A DNA stretch of 64,000 nucleotides from Lentimicrobiaceae bacterium (GTDB lineage Bacteria > Bacteroidota > Bacteroidia > Bacteroidales > Lentimicrobiaceae): NCBI GenBank assembly GCA_020636745.1, contig JACJXH010000004.1, forward strand, positions 1 through 64,000. Reading direction: 5' to 3'. How positions within the stretch are numbered: the stretch's first letter is position 1; each line of letters opens with the position of its first letter. The notes beneath the pieces were generated by a model. That model worked only from the letters and a program-made list of their open reading frames with translations, ran no database searches and was not told where the DNA came from. Shown piece after piece: positions 25,917 through 35,337 of the stretch. Position numbers and translations under genes: made by a program.

Positions 25917-28382
25917 ATGAAAGATTTCAGCTTTAAGCAGTTTATTCCGCACCTTACAGCCATTGCCGTATTTCTGATTATCATCTTCAGCTATTTCAGC
26001 CCGCTGCTGGAAGGTAAAAAGCTCAGGCAATCAGATATTACCCAGTGGAAGGGTATGTCGAAAGAGATTGTTGATTACCGCGCCAAAACAGGTCAGGAGC
26101 CTCTGTGGACCAATTCGATGTTCGGTGGCATGCCGGCTTATCAGATTTCGGTTGAATACAGCGGGAATCTGATGCGGTACATTGACAAAGTAATGACGCT
26201 GGGCCTTCCCCACCCTGCCGGTCTTGTTTTCCTTTACTTCATTGGCTTTTTTATTTTGCTGATGGTGCTCAAAGTTGATCCATGGCTGGCTATTGCCGGC
26301 TCTCTGGCATTTGCATTTTCATCTTATTTCTTCATTATTCTTGAAGCCGGACATAACAGCAAGGCACACGCCATTGGCTATATGGCTCCTGTATTGGCAG
26401 GCATTATTCTTACATACCGTGGCCGTTTAATGGCCGGCAGCCTCCTTACAGCCCTGTTTCTTTCGCTTGAACTACGCGCCAACCACATGCAAATTACCTA
26501 CTATCTGCTGATGGTGGTTCTGTTGCTGGGCATCATGCAGGTGGCAGAGGCTATTGCAAAAAAAACCATTCCCGCTTTTCTGAAAGCAACCGGCGTTCTT
26601 GTTGTAGCCGCATTGCTGGCGGTTGCCACCAACATTACCAATATCTGGGCCACATGGGAATATGGAAAAGAAACCATACGTGGCAAAAGCGAGCTTACAC
26701 ACGACAAGGATAACCGCACCTCAGGGCTGGATAAAGACTATGCCACACAATGGAGTTACGGCAAAGCTGAATCTTTTTCTCTGATGATACCTAATGTCAA
26801 AGGTGGCGGTACTGAAAGCCTGGGCAACAACGAAAAAGCCATGCAAAAAGCCGACCCTGCCTTTGCTCAAAGCATTGCCGGACAAAATCACTACTGGGGC
26901 GACCAGCCATTTACCTCCGGCCCCGTTTACGTTGGTGCCATCATGATTTTCCTGTTCATTTTAGGACTTTTTATTCTTGAAGGAAACTTACGCTGGTGGC
27001 TGTTGTCGGCAACCGTGCTTTCCATTATGCTGGCATGGGGCAAAAACTTTATGCCACTTACCGACTTCTTCCTGCACTATGTGCCGGGATACAATAAATT
27101 CAGAGCCGTTTCTATGATTCTGGTGATTGCCGAGTTAGCGATTCCCATACTTGGGATACTGGCACTGAATGAAATCATGAAAAATCCCAATATTGTCAAA
27201 CAAAAATCAAAACAGTTTTATATTGCACTGGGCTTAACAGCAGGACTTGCCTTTATTTTTTACCTGCTGCCCCAAACCTTCTTTAGCTTTCTGAGTCAGG
27301 CAGAATCAGAAGCAATTGCACAACAAAGAGCATCGCTCGAAAGTGGTCAGATTGCCCAATTCAATGGAATTGTCAGCAACCTCGAAGCTGTCAGGATTTC
27401 CATTTTCAAATCAGATGCCATACGCAGTTTTGTATTTATTTTACTATCAGCCATTGTTTTATGGCTTTACGGACAGAAAAAACTAAATAAAACTGTGCTG
27501 ATTGTTTCCGTTACGCTATTGATTGCTGCCGATTTGATTCCGGTAACCCACCGCTATCTGAACAGCGAAAATTTTGTATCAAAATCAAAGGTTACCAATC
27601 CATTCCAGCCCACTGAAGCAGACATGCTGATCATGAAGGATACCGATCCGGACTTCAGGGTTTTCAATATGACCGTTAATCCGTTTCAGGATGCAAGCAC
27701 CTCATATTTTCATAAAAGCATTGGCGGTTATCATGGCGCCAAACTCCGCAGATACCAGGAGCTGATTGACAATCATATTGTAAAAAACAATGAAGCTGTG
27801 CTCAATATGCTGAACACAAAATACTTTATTGTTCCTGACAACCAGCGCAGGCCTACCCTGCAAATCAATATGCAGGCACTTGGGCATGCCTGGTTTGTAA
27901 ATGACTTCAGAATGGTGGATAATGCTGACCAGGAAAATGAAGCACTTAACAATTTTGACCCGGCCTTTACAGCCATTATTGACAAACGGTTCAAGGCCAA
28001 CCTCGACGGATTCAGACCAACAACTGACAGTACAGCCAGCATACAGCTTATTTCTTATGCACCCAACAAACTTGTGTACAAAACCTCCGCATCAGCCTCA
28101 CAACTGGCTGTATTCTCTGAAATATATTATGACAAAGGCTGGAATGCATTTATTGATGGCAAACCGGCTCCATATTTCAGGGCAAATTATGTGTTGCGTT
28201 CAATGATTATTCCGGCAGGCAATCATGAGGTTGAATTCAGGTTTGAGCCGCAGGTTTACTATACCGGCGAAAAAGTATCTTTTGCAGGCTCTTTATTGCT
28301 TATCCTTCTGCTTTTGGCTTATGCAGGTTTTGAAGTGAGCAAATCGTGCAAAACCGGAAAAGCCCGGTCAACAAAAGCATAA
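25917..28382 (+). CDS. YfhO family membrane protein
   Basis: This 821-aa integral membrane protein has about 12 to 14 spans and a large extracytoplasmic region toward the C-terminus (about 530-780), which includes the conserved GGYHGAKLRRYQELID and NTKYFIV words. A last span at about 795-812 follows. The topology resembles GT-C glycosyltransferases; YfhO of Bacillus helps glycosylate lipoteichoic acid. In this phylum the acceptor is unknown. The stop lies 14 bp before the GT4 glycosyltransferase, which supports a joint role in surface glycans. Confidence 0.85.
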   Translation: MKDFSFKQFIPHLTAIAVFLIIIFSYFSPLLEGKKLRQSDITQWKGMSKEIVDYRAKTGQEPLWTNSMFGGMPAYQISVEYSGNLMRYIDKVMTLGLPHPAGLVFLYFIGFFILLMVLKVDPWLAIAGSLAFAFSSYFFIILEAGHNSKAHAIGYMAPVLAGIILTYRGRLMAGSLLTALFLSLELRANHMQITYYLLMVVLLLGIMQVAEAIAKKTIPAFLKATGVLVVAALLAVATNITNIWATWEYGKETIRGKSELTHDKDNRTSGLDKDYATQWSYGKAESFSLMIPNVKGGGTESLGNNEKAMQKADPAFAQSIAGQNHYWGDQPFTSGPVYVGAIMIFLFILGLFILEGNLRWWLLSATVLSIMLAWGKNFMPLTDFFLHYVPGYNKFRAVSMILVIAELAIPILGILALNEIMKNPNIVKQKSKQFYIALGLTAGLAFIFYLLPQTFFSFLSQAESEAIAQQRASLESGQIAQFNGIVSNLEAVRISIFKSDAIRSFVFILLSAIVLWLYGQKKLNKTVLIVSVTLLIAADLIPVTHRYLNSENFVSKSKVTNPFQPTEADMLIMKDTDPDFRVFNMTVNPFQDASTSYFHKSIGGYHGAKLRRYQELIDNHIVKNNEAVLNMLNTKYFIVPDNQRRPTLQINMQALGHAWFVNDFRMVDNADQENEALNNFDPAFTAIIDKRFKANLDGFRPTTDSTASIQLISYAPNKLVYKTSASASQLAVFSEIYYDKGWNAFIDGKPAPYFRANYVLRSMIIPAGNHEVEFRFEPQVYYTGEKVSFAGSLLLILLLLAYAGFEVSKSCKTGKARSTKA

Positions 28383-28396
28383 TCGGAGCCGGCATT

Positions 28397-29695
28397 ATGC
28401 GGAAAGTATTGATTATTAGCTACTATTGGCCTCCTAGCGGAGGTGCCGGAGTTCAGCGATGGCTCAAGTTTGCCAAATATTTGCGCGAATTTGGCTGGGA
28501 ACCTGTAATTTACACTCCGGAAAACCCGGAATACCCGGCCATTGACGATAGCCTGCAAAAAGACATTCCCGAAGGGCTGACAGTCATCAAAACGCCCATT
28601 TGGGAACCTTATCGTTTCTATAGCAAGTTTATCGGCGCCCGAAAAGATGAACGCATCAATGCCGGATTCCTCAGTGAAAAGAAAAAGCCCGGGTTGGCTG
28701 AACATTTCTCCATTTGGCTCAGGGGCAATTTTTTTATCCCTGATGCCCGTAAATTCTGGATTAAGCCTTCAGTAAAGTTTTTAACAGAGTACCTGAGGGC
28801 GCATCCTGTCGACGCCATTATCTCTACCGGGCCACCGCATTCCATGCATATGATTGCCCTTGGCCTGAAACAAAAAACCGGCCTCCCGTGGCTGGCCGAT
28901 TTTCGCGATCCTTGGACCAATATTGACTTTTATCATGAGCTCAAACTATCAGGCCGGGCCGACAGAAAACACCACCTTCAGGAGTTAAGTGTGCTGAAAA
29001 ATGCCAATGAAGTTGTGGTTATCAGTCCCTCTATGCGCACCGACTTTATTAAACTCCACAACCGACCATATAGCATCATTACCAACGGGTTTGATACTGA
29101 CGACATTGGGACAGTGGCTGTAGAAACTGACAGAAAATTCTCAGTTTCGCATATCGGCACTATGGTAAAGACGCGCAATCCCGAAGCATTGTGGCTGGCA
29201 CTCAAAGCCGAAGCTGAAGAAAATCAGCACTTTGCTGATGATCTGGAAATAAAACTGGCTGGCAGTGTTGACATTTCTGTTACCGAAAGTCTTGAAAAGC
29301 ACGGGCTGATTTCTTTTGTCAACCGAATCAATTATCTGCCCCACAACGAGGTCATAAAATTACAGCAACAATCCCAGGTATTGCTACTGCTCATCAACGA
29401 TACTCCGAATGCCAAAGTTATACTTCCGGGAAAATTCTTTGAATATATGGCAGCCCACAGGCCTATTTTATGCATTGGCCCGGCTGATGGTGATGCAGCC
29501 TCGGTTATCAGCGAAACCAAATCAGGCTTTGTTGCCGAAAAGGATGATGTTGAGGCCATCCGCCATGCCATAAAAACGCTCTATAAAGGTTTTCGTGAAG
29601 GGAAACCGGCCATTGACAGTACAGGCATTGAACAATTTTCAAGGCGCGCACTCACAGCCAGAATGGCAGGCCTGCTTCATCAGCTGGTCGGTTAA
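28397..29695 (+). CDS. GT4-type glycosyltransferase
   Basis: This 432-aa GT-B protein begins MRKVLIISYYWPPSGGAGVQR, the glycine-rich N-domain loop of GT4 enzymes. The C-domain has SHIGTMVKTRNPEALWLAL and the donor-binding stretch LLINDTPNAKVILPGKFFEYMAA. The latter has the glutamate and lysine positions typical of retaining transferases. I chose the ATG at 28397; the frame extends 17 codons upstream into the yfhO 3' end. It ends 2 bp from the convergent gpsA-like gene. Confidence 0.85.
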   Translation: MRKVLIISYYWPPSGGAGVQRWLKFAKYLREFGWEPVIYTPENPEYPAIDDSLQKDIPEGLTVIKTPIWEPYRFYSKFIGARKDERINAGFLSEKKKPGLAEHFSIWLRGNFFIPDARKFWIKPSVKFLTEYLRAHPVDAIISTGPPHSMHMIALGLKQKTGLPWLADFRDPWTNIDFYHELKLSGRADRKHHLQELSVLKNANEVVVISPSMRTDFIKLHNRPYSIITNGFDTDDIGTVAVETDRKFSVSHIGTMVKTRNPEALWLALKAEAEENQHFADDLEIKLAGSVDISVTESLEKHGLISFVNRINYLPHNEVIKLQQQSQVLLLLINDTPNAKVILPGKFFEYMAAHRPILCIGPADGDAASVISETKSGFVAEKDDVEAIRHAIKTLYKGFREGKPAIDSTGIEQFSRRALTARMAGLLHQLVG

Positions 29696-29697
29696 CA

Positions 29698-30705
29698 TCA
29701 ATGCCCGTTTGAAGGCATCATAAAGGAATCGTTGTTAAGAATATTACCTACGAATTTTTTAATATTATATCCTCCGACAAAAATCTTATTCAGTTCGTTA
29801 AGCATATAATACTCTGTTTCCGGCAAACCCATCAATTGAAGTTTTTCGACAAGGATACCAGCTGCAATACGGCCTTCCAGCACAACTTTACCTGATATAT
29901 CATCGGTAAAAAACCCTTTGCCAATCAGCAAACCCAGTGTACGGTTGCGGCTAAGGTCGTTAAGGGCCGTTAGTCCGAAGTCGCCAATACCGCAATACCT
30001 GAACATGGTTTCCTGTTTGCCTCCAAACTTCTGAAGGATGTGCCTCATCTCATTGAATGCTTTGGTAAACACCATAAAGCGAAGATTGGGCGAATCGAAA
30101 TGCGCGTCTACAATCCCAATAATAATGGCATAAATATTTTTCAGGATGCTTAAAATTTCCACGCCCAACACATCGGTTGTATAATCGGTATGAATGGTGG
30201 TTGATGCAAAAACATCACGAAGCAACATAAAAATCTTTTCGTCTGCAGCACCCACCGTCATGGATGTAGGCATATGATTGATAAGTTCACGTGCAAAAGT
30301 AGGCCCTTTGAGGGTGCATACGGGGTTTGCGGTTACTTTCTGCAAATCAGCCACAATGGTTTCATTATCTTCACCAAAACCTTTGGCCAGATTCACCAGC
30401 ACTGCACCAGGTTTAATAAAGTTTTGCAGTGTTCTGATATAGGATACAACGGCTACTGAGGGAATGGCCAGAAAAATAATATCAGCTGTCAGCAACACCG
30501 AATTATCGCCGGTAGCTTTCAACCTCTTGTCAAGCCTGATTTGTGGGAAATACAGCGAATTTACATGATTCAGATTAATATCCTCAATTACAGCATCTTC
30601 AACCGACAAGAGAGAGACATGAAGACTTTCCTTTTCAGCAAGAACCTGCCCCAGGGCTGTACCAATTGTTCCGGCGCCAGCGATACAAATATTTAAAGTA
30701 TTCAC
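29698..30705 (-). CDS. NAD(P)-dependent glycerol-3-phosphate dehydrogenase-like protein
   Basis: This 335-aa protein has the Rossmann start ICIAGAGTIGTALGQVL (GxGxxG at residues 10-15), the substrate-loop block NLAKGFG, the GPTFARE block and the C-terminal GIGDFGLTALNDLSRNR. The order and spacing match GpsA, which makes sn-glycerol-3-phosphate for phospholipids. It differs from mainstream GpsA at several usually fixed places (GAGTIGTALG in place of GAGSWGTALA). Together with its place in a glycan region, this leaves open a role in a glycerol-phosphate glycan precursor. I therefore give no gene symbol. Confidence 0.8.
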   Translation of the reverse strand: MNTLNICIAGAGTIGTALGQVLAEKESLHVSLLSVEDAVIEDINLNHVNSLYFPQIRLDKRLKATGDNSVLLTADIIFLAIPSVAVVSYIRTLQNFIKPGAVLVNLAKGFGEDNETIVADLQKVTANPVCTLKGPTFARELINHMPTSMTVGAADEKIFMLLRDVFASTTIHTDYTTDVLGVEILSILKNIYAIIIGIVDAHFDSPNLRFMVFTKAFNEMRHILQKFGGKQETMFRYCGIGDFGLTALNDLSRNRTLGLLIGKGFFTDDISGKVVLEGRIAAGILVEKLQLMGLPETEYYMLNELNKIFVGGYNIKKFVGNILNNDSFMMPSNGH

Positions 30706-30732
30706 AATAAACTGACTTTAATAAATAAACCG

Positions 30733-30740
30733 CAAATATA
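30733..30740 (-). promoter_or_regulatory. -7 box of gpsA-like gene
   Basis: The minus strand reads TATATTTG, 27 bp before the start codon. No -33 match at standard spacing. Confidence 0.45.
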
Positions 30741-30893
30741 AGCCTAAATCCATTGCAGGTTTCATCTTTGGCAAGCAACTGTCCTGTACAATGCCAGATT
30801 CAACCAACAGATAAAAGGAACTTCATCCGAATTAACTAATTTCATGCAGGTTACCCCGGCACAGATTGATGCTTTAAAAAGCTTCAAATAGCT

Positions 30894-30901
30894 TATATTT
30901 G
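30894..30901 (+). promoter_or_regulatory. -7 box immediately before a start codon
   Basis: TATATTTG ends only 4 bp before the ATG at 30906. Transcription would begin at or within a few bases of the start codon, giving a leaderless or nearly leaderless mRNA. Confidence 0.55.
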
Positions 30902-30905
30902 TAGT

Positions 30906-31433
30906 ATGGACAAAAAAGTAAAAGTGGTTATTACCGATATAGATGGTGTGTGGACCGACGGAAAGATATATCTGAGTGAAGACGGGAACAGCCAGAAAGC
31001 ATTCAGCACACAGGACAGCGTAGGAGTGGCACTGCTCAGGCTGATGAATATTCCGGTTATCATCATCACTGGTGAGGACTCTGAAATAATCAGACGCCGG
31101 GCTGATCAGCTCAAAATTGCCCATGTTTATACTGGTGTGCGCAATAAATTGCTGATTGCCCAACAGGCACTGGAAGAGCTCGGCTATTGTCTTGATGATG
31201 CTGCTTATATTGGCGATGACATAATGGATTTGCCTTTACTGAGTGCTGTCGGATGTGCTGCTGTTCCGGCAAATGCACCCGAATATCTGAAAAGCAGAGT
31301 TAACAACACCCTGAACAGAAGCAGCGGAGATGGAGTTTTCAGAGAATTTTGTGAAATGATTGCCAACAAACAGGGAATCTTAGATGAAACAGTTGAGAAA
31401 TACCTGCTCCGCGCAACTTCTGCGAAATATTAA
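30906..31433 (+). CDS. KdsC/YrbI-type HAD phosphatase
   Basis: This 175-aa C0-type HAD phosphatase has the nucleophile motif ITDIDGVWTDG (D11 and D13), IITGEDSEIIRRRADQ as motif II, the lysine in GVRNKLLIAQ, and GDDIMDLPLL as motif IV. KdsC-type enzymes remove the phosphate from Kdo-8-phosphate; close relatives act on nonulosonate 9-phosphates. It begins the plus-strand run that leads into neuB, neuC and neuA, 95 bp before the NeuD-like gene. A nonulosonate 9-phosphate is therefore a plausible substrate, but Kdo-8-phosphate is equally compatible with the sequence. Confidence 0.82.
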   Translation: MDKKVKVVITDIDGVWTDGKIYLSEDGNSQKAFSTQDSVGVALLRLMNIPVIIITGEDSEIIRRRADQLKIAHVYTGVRNKLLIAQQALEELGYCLDDAAYIGDDIMDLPLLSAVGCAAVPANAPEYLKSRVNNTLNRSSGDGVFREFCEMIANKQGILDETVEKYLLRATSAKY

Positions 31434-31528
31434 TCTGTAGCTTTTTAAACATCTTTACCTTTGCCTGCGAAATAGCGTATTATTTTCAGAGGTAAAGTAA
31501 ACATCAAGACTGGAACGAATCAGAAAGT

Positions 31529-32170
31529 ATGCACAATATCAACAACATAGTTTTAGTAGGTGGTGGAGGTCATTGCAAATCGGTTATCGAAAGCATTGAA
31601 TCAGAAGGCAAATACAAAATTGCCGGTATTTCTGACATTGCTACCCGAAAGGGTATTTCTATATCGGGCTACCCTGTTATTTATGCTGATGAAGAGCTTG
31701 AAGCCCTTGTAAATAAAGATTTTAAGTTTTTGATCACTGTCGGACAGATTCGCAATCCACTCCCCCGCAGAATGCTATATGAAAAACTAAAATCGGCGGG
31801 TGCAGGCATGGCCACTATTCTTGACCCTACTGCAATTATTTCGCCGCGTGCAACCATTGGTGAAGGCTGTGTGATACTCAGACAAACTTTTGTCAATGCA
31901 GGTGTCGTTATCGGCGAAAATTGCATTCTGAATACCGGAGCAATTGTTGAACATGATTCCATCATTGGCAGCCATGTGCATGTTTCAACCAAAGCCATCG
32001 TCAATGGCGATTGCCATATTGGCGACAATTGCTTTATCGGCAGCGGTGCCATCATATCCAATGGCGTTTCCATCTGTGCTGACACGCTTATCGGTGCTGG
32101 CACGGTTGTTTTCAAATCCATAACGCAACCGGGAACTTATATGGGCAACCCTGCCCGAAAGATAAAATAG
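31529..32170 (+). CDS. NeuD/PglD-like sugar O- or N-acyltransferase
   Basis: This 213-aa protein starts with a short Rossmann-like domain (IVLVGGGGHCKSVIESI) and continues as a left-handed beta-helix of hexapeptide repeats from about residue 95 (ATIGEGCVILRQ, VVIGENCILNTG and on). It ends GNPARKIK. PglD and NeuD relatives use acetyl-CoA to acylate amino sugars or sialic acids. It ends 5 bp before neuB, so it is in the nonulosonate operon. It may be the N-acetyltransferase of a legionaminate-type pathway (LegH role) or a sialate O-acetyltransferase. Confidence 0.85.
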   Translation: MHNINNIVLVGGGGHCKSVIESIESEGKYKIAGISDIATRKGISISGYPVIYADEELEALVNKDFKFLITVGQIRNPLPRRMLYEKLKSAGAGMATILDPTAIISPRATIGEGCVILRQTFVNAGVVIGENCILNTGAIVEHDSIIGSHVHVSTKAIVNGDCHIGDNCFIGSGAIISNGVSICADTLIGAGTVVFKSITQPGTYMGNPARKIK

Positions 32171-32175
32171 ATCGT

Positions 32176-33195
32176 ATGCAGCAAATAATTATCATAGCGG
32201 AAGCAGGGGTTAACCATAACGGAAGCCTTCAGCTGGCTTACGGGTTAATTGACAAAGCAGCCGAAGCTGGTGCTGATTATGTTAAATTTCAAACGTTTAT
32301 TCCATCGCGGCTGGTTTCATTTCACGCGCCAAAAGCAGAATATCAGGCCAGGAACACAGACGGTCACGCAAGCAGTCAACAATCAATGCTCGAACAGCTT
32401 GCACTTACTTTTTCCGATTTTAAATCGCTTCAGCAGTACTGCCTGAAAAAAGGCATTGGATTTCTATCAACAGGTTTTGATGAAGAAAGTGTAAGATTTA
32501 TTGATGGCCTTGGTGTTGATTTTCACAAGATTCCTTCCGGCGAGATTACCAATAAACCGTATCTGGAGCTAATTGGTTCACTGGGCAAACCTGTCATCGT
32601 TTCAACAGGAATGGCCACCCTTGACGAGGTAGCCGCTGCGTTGGAAATATTATACGGGCAAGGGCTTACAAAAAACATGATAACGCTGCTGCACTGCACA
32701 ACCGAATATCCTGCACCAGCCTCAGAGGTGAATCTCAAAGCGATTGAAACCATGCGAAGTACATTTGATTTGCCTGCAGGCTATTCCGATCACACTGCCG
32801 GAATTTTAATACCGCTTGCAGCTGCAGCCATGGGTGCATGCATGATTGAAAAGCATTTTACTACCAGCCGGCAGCTGCCCGGCCCTGACCACAAAGCATC
32901 GCTTGAACCTGCCGAACTTACTGAAATGGTAAAAAACATCAGGCTCATTGAACAGGCACTGGGCGATGGCATCAAAAAACCAACAGCTTCAGAAATAAAA
33001 AATATTGCAGTTGCCAGAAGAAGTATCCATCTAATCAACAAGCTACCCGAAGGACACATAATTTCGCATAACGATTTGATTATGAAACGCCCAGGCACAG
33101 GCATCAGTCCGATGCAGATAGATGCCGTTATTGGCAAAACATTAAAAACCGGTCTCGACCAGGACTCGATGTTATTATGGGAACACCTCAAGTAA
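32176..33195 (+). CDS. neuB: N-acetylneuraminate / nonulosonate synthase
   Basis: This 339-aa enzyme condenses phosphoenolpyruvate with a six-carbon N-acyl amino sugar to make a nine-carbon nonulosonate. It begins IIIAEAGVNHNGSLQLAYGL, followed by ADYVKFQTF, the GIGFLSTGFDEESV and HKIPSGEI blocks, the metal-site stretch YSDHTAGI, and a C-terminal antifreeze-like SAF domain (about 285-339). Whether the product is neuraminate or legionaminate is not decided by these motifs. Its end overlaps neuC by 19 bp. Confidence 0.92.
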   Translation: MQQIIIIAEAGVNHNGSLQLAYGLIDKAAEAGADYVKFQTFIPSRLVSFHAPKAEYQARNTDGHASSQQSMLEQLALTFSDFKSLQQYCLKKGIGFLSTGFDEESVRFIDGLGVDFHKIPSGEITNKPYLELIGSLGKPVIVSTGMATLDEVAAALEILYGQGLTKNMITLLHCTTEYPAPASEVNLKAIETMRSTFDLPAGYSDHTAGILIPLAAAAMGACMIEKHFTTSRQLPGPDHKASLEPAELTEMVKNIRLIEQALGDGIKKPTASEIKNIAVARRSIHLINKLPEGHIISHNDLIMKRPGTGISPMQIDAVIGKTLKTGLDQDSMLLWEHLK

Positions 33196-34301
33196 AAATA
33201 GCCATACTCACCAGCTCCAGAGCTGATTTTGGCATCTACCTTCCTTTGTTGCGCATTTTATCAACAGAAGAAAAAATTGGCACAGATATTATTGCTTTTG
33301 GCACGCACTTATCAGCCCGATACGGACACACACTTTCGCATATTCAGGAAGCAGGGTTCAACATTGCCTGGAGTTTTGACACAGCGCCAGCTACCGACAC
33401 CCCCGGAGATATTGCCAGAAGCATGGCCGAAACTACCCGGCAATTAACAAAAGTCTGGGAAAACAGCCATTACGACCTGATATTTGCATTGGGCGATCGC
33501 TATGAGATGTTCGCCGCAGTGGCTTCTGCCCTGCCCTTCAACCTGAAAATTGCCCATATCCATGGCGGAGAAACCACGCTTGGCGCCATCGACAACGCTT
33601 TCCGGCACGCCATTACCCATATGTCGGCCTTCCATTTTACAGGTGCCGAACCTTACAGAATGAAAGTATGCCAGTTGATTGATTCAGATAAAAACGTATA
33701 CAATACAGGCGCATTGGGCATCGACAACCTATCAAAAATAAAATTGATGGAGATTGATGAATTCAGGAATCAGTTTGGCATTGACCTGCTTAAACCTTCC
33801 ATCCTCATCACGCTGCACCCCGAAACCATCGGTTTTGACCAAAACCGTGACAATGCTGCTGAAATGTTAGGAGCGCTTGAAATGCTCTCTGATTTTCAGC
33901 AAATCATTACCATGCCCAATGCAGACACCTCGGGGCTAGTCATCAGGGAACTGATTGAAGCTTACAGCAAAAACAGACCGAATGTAAAAGTTGTAGAGTC
34001 TTTCGGCAGCCTTGGATACCTGAGTGCCATGAAACATTGCACCCTGATGCTGGGCAACACTTCAAGCGGCTTTATGGAAGCCTCCTTTTTTCCCAAATGG
34101 GTAATTAACCTGGGCAAAAGACAGGATGGCCGAATCAGAACCCCCAATATTACCGACACCGCATTTGACAGAAACCTGATTTCAGAAACAATCCGAAAAG
34201 TCTGCAAAACCCGGATACCTGACTTTGCACCTGTTTATGGTGACGGTCATGCAGCAGAAAAGATTTTAAAAATATTGAAAGATGAACTTGGCCTTAATTG
34301 A
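33177..34301 (+). CDS. neuC: UDP/GDP-sugar 2-epimerase (hydrolysing)
   Basis: This 374-aa GT-B-like epimerase inverts C2 and releases the nucleotide, giving the free sugar that NeuB uses. Recognised blocks are TSSRADFGIYLPLL, LGDRYEMFAAV, HIHGGETTLGAIDNAFRHAITHMSAFHF in short pieces, and the C-terminal LGNTSSGFMEASFF. NeuC acts on UDP-GlcNAc for sialic acid; LegG acts on a UDP- or GDP-linked bacillosamine derivative. It overlaps neuB at its start and the CBS-nucleotidyltransferase at its end (20 bp), so all three are coupled. Confidence 0.9.
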   Translation: MGTPQVKIAILTSSRADFGIYLPLLRILSTEEKIGTDIIAFGTHLSARYGHTLSHIQEAGFNIAWSFDTAPATDTPGDIARSMAETTRQLTKVWENSHYDLIFALGDRYEMFAAVASALPFNLKIAHIHGGETTLGAIDNAFRHAITHMSAFHFTGAEPYRMKVCQLIDSDKNVYNTGALGIDNLSKIKLMEIDEFRNQFGIDLLKPSILITLHPETIGFDQNRDNAAEMLGALEMLSDFQQIITMPNADTSGLVIRELIEAYSKNRPNVKVVESFGSLGYLSAMKHCTLMLGNTSSGFMEASFFPKWVINLGKRQDGRIRTPNITDTAFDRNLISETIRKVCKTRIPDFAPVYGDGHAAEKILKILKDELGLN

Positions 34302-35337
34302 AAAACATACCATTGCTGACGATCTGCCTCTTAAACAGGCCCTCGAAAAGCTGAACAATGTACCCGACAATCTTACCCTGTTTGTGCTCAATAACCAGCA
34401 GCAACTGGTGGGCACATTGACCGACGGCGACGTTAGAAGAGGGCTGCTCAACGGACTCAGCCTGGATGACCAGGCAGGGCGCTTTATGTTTCATAATTTC
34501 CGTTTTCTGAGACAATTTGATTTCAGTCTGGCGCAGGTGAAAGAGTTGCGCGAAAAACGCATTAAAATGGTGCCGGTGCTGGATGAAAACCACCGGATTG
34601 TGCGGCTGGCCGACCTGAACGGATCCCGATCGCTGCTTCCGCTCGATGCTGTGATGATGGCTGGTGGTAAAGGCGAACGCTTGCGCCCTCTCACCGAAAA
34701 CACGCCCAAACCCTTACTGAAAGTGGGCGATAAACCCATTCTTGAACACAATATTGACCACCTGGCAAGCTTTGGAATCGAACGTTTCTTTATCGCAGTC
34801 AACTATCTGGGCGACATGATCAAAGACTACTTCGGCGACGGCTCATCAAAAGGCATACAAATTGAATACATCAATGAAAACCGCCCCCTCGGAACACTGG
34901 GTGCAGTTTCAACTGTTGAAAATTTTGCTTACAACAACCTGCTGGTCATGAATGCCGATATATTGTCGGACATCAACATCGAAGATTTTTATAACGATTT
35001 TGAGCAACAAAACGCCATGATGTCGGTAGCTTCGGTACCTTATAAAGTAAATATGCCCTTTGCCGTACTTGAAACACAGCAAAACAGGGTGCTTTCGTTT
35101 CGCGAAAAACCGCAATACACATACTATACCAATGCAGGTATTTATCTGATGCGCCGCTCGCTTATCAAGCGTATACCCCTCGAAACCATGTATCACGCCA
35201 CCGATTTAATGGATAACCTGCTCTCCAATGGCGAAGGTCTTGTTCAATATCCCATACATGGCGTGTGGATGGACATTGGCCGAAAAGAAGATTTTGAAAA
35301 AGCACAGGAAGAAATCAAACACATTCGTTTTTTATGA
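34282..35337 (+). CDS. CBS-domain nucleotidyltransferase, PtmE-like
   Basis: This 351-aa protein has two CBS domains (residues 1-115, with NNQQQLVGTLTDGDVRRGL and later VPVLDENHRIV) and a sugar-1-phosphate nucleotidyltransferase domain. The latter starts LDAVMMAGGKGERLRPLT at about residue 122 and continues with TPKPLLKVGDKP. PtmE of Campylobacter has this arrangement and makes GDP-glucosamine at the entry to the GDP-linked legionaminate pathway. That function is inferred; other NDP-hexose products are possible. It overlaps neuC and neuA. Confidence 0.85.
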   Translation: MNLALIEKHTIADDLPLKQALEKLNNVPDNLTLFVLNNQQQLVGTLTDGDVRRGLLNGLSLDDQAGRFMFHNFRFLRQFDFSLAQVKELREKRIKMVPVLDENHRIVRLADLNGSRSLLPLDAVMMAGGKGERLRPLTENTPKPLLKVGDKPILEHNIDHLASFGIERFFIAVNYLGDMIKDYFGDGSSKGIQIEYINENRPLGTLGAVSTVENFAYNNLLVMNADILSDINIEDFYNDFEQQNAMMSVASVPYKVNMPFAVLETQQNRVLSFREKPQYTYYTNAGIYLMRRSLIKRIPLETMYHATDLMDNLLSNGEGLVQYPIHGVWMDIGRKEDFEKAQEEIKHIRFL

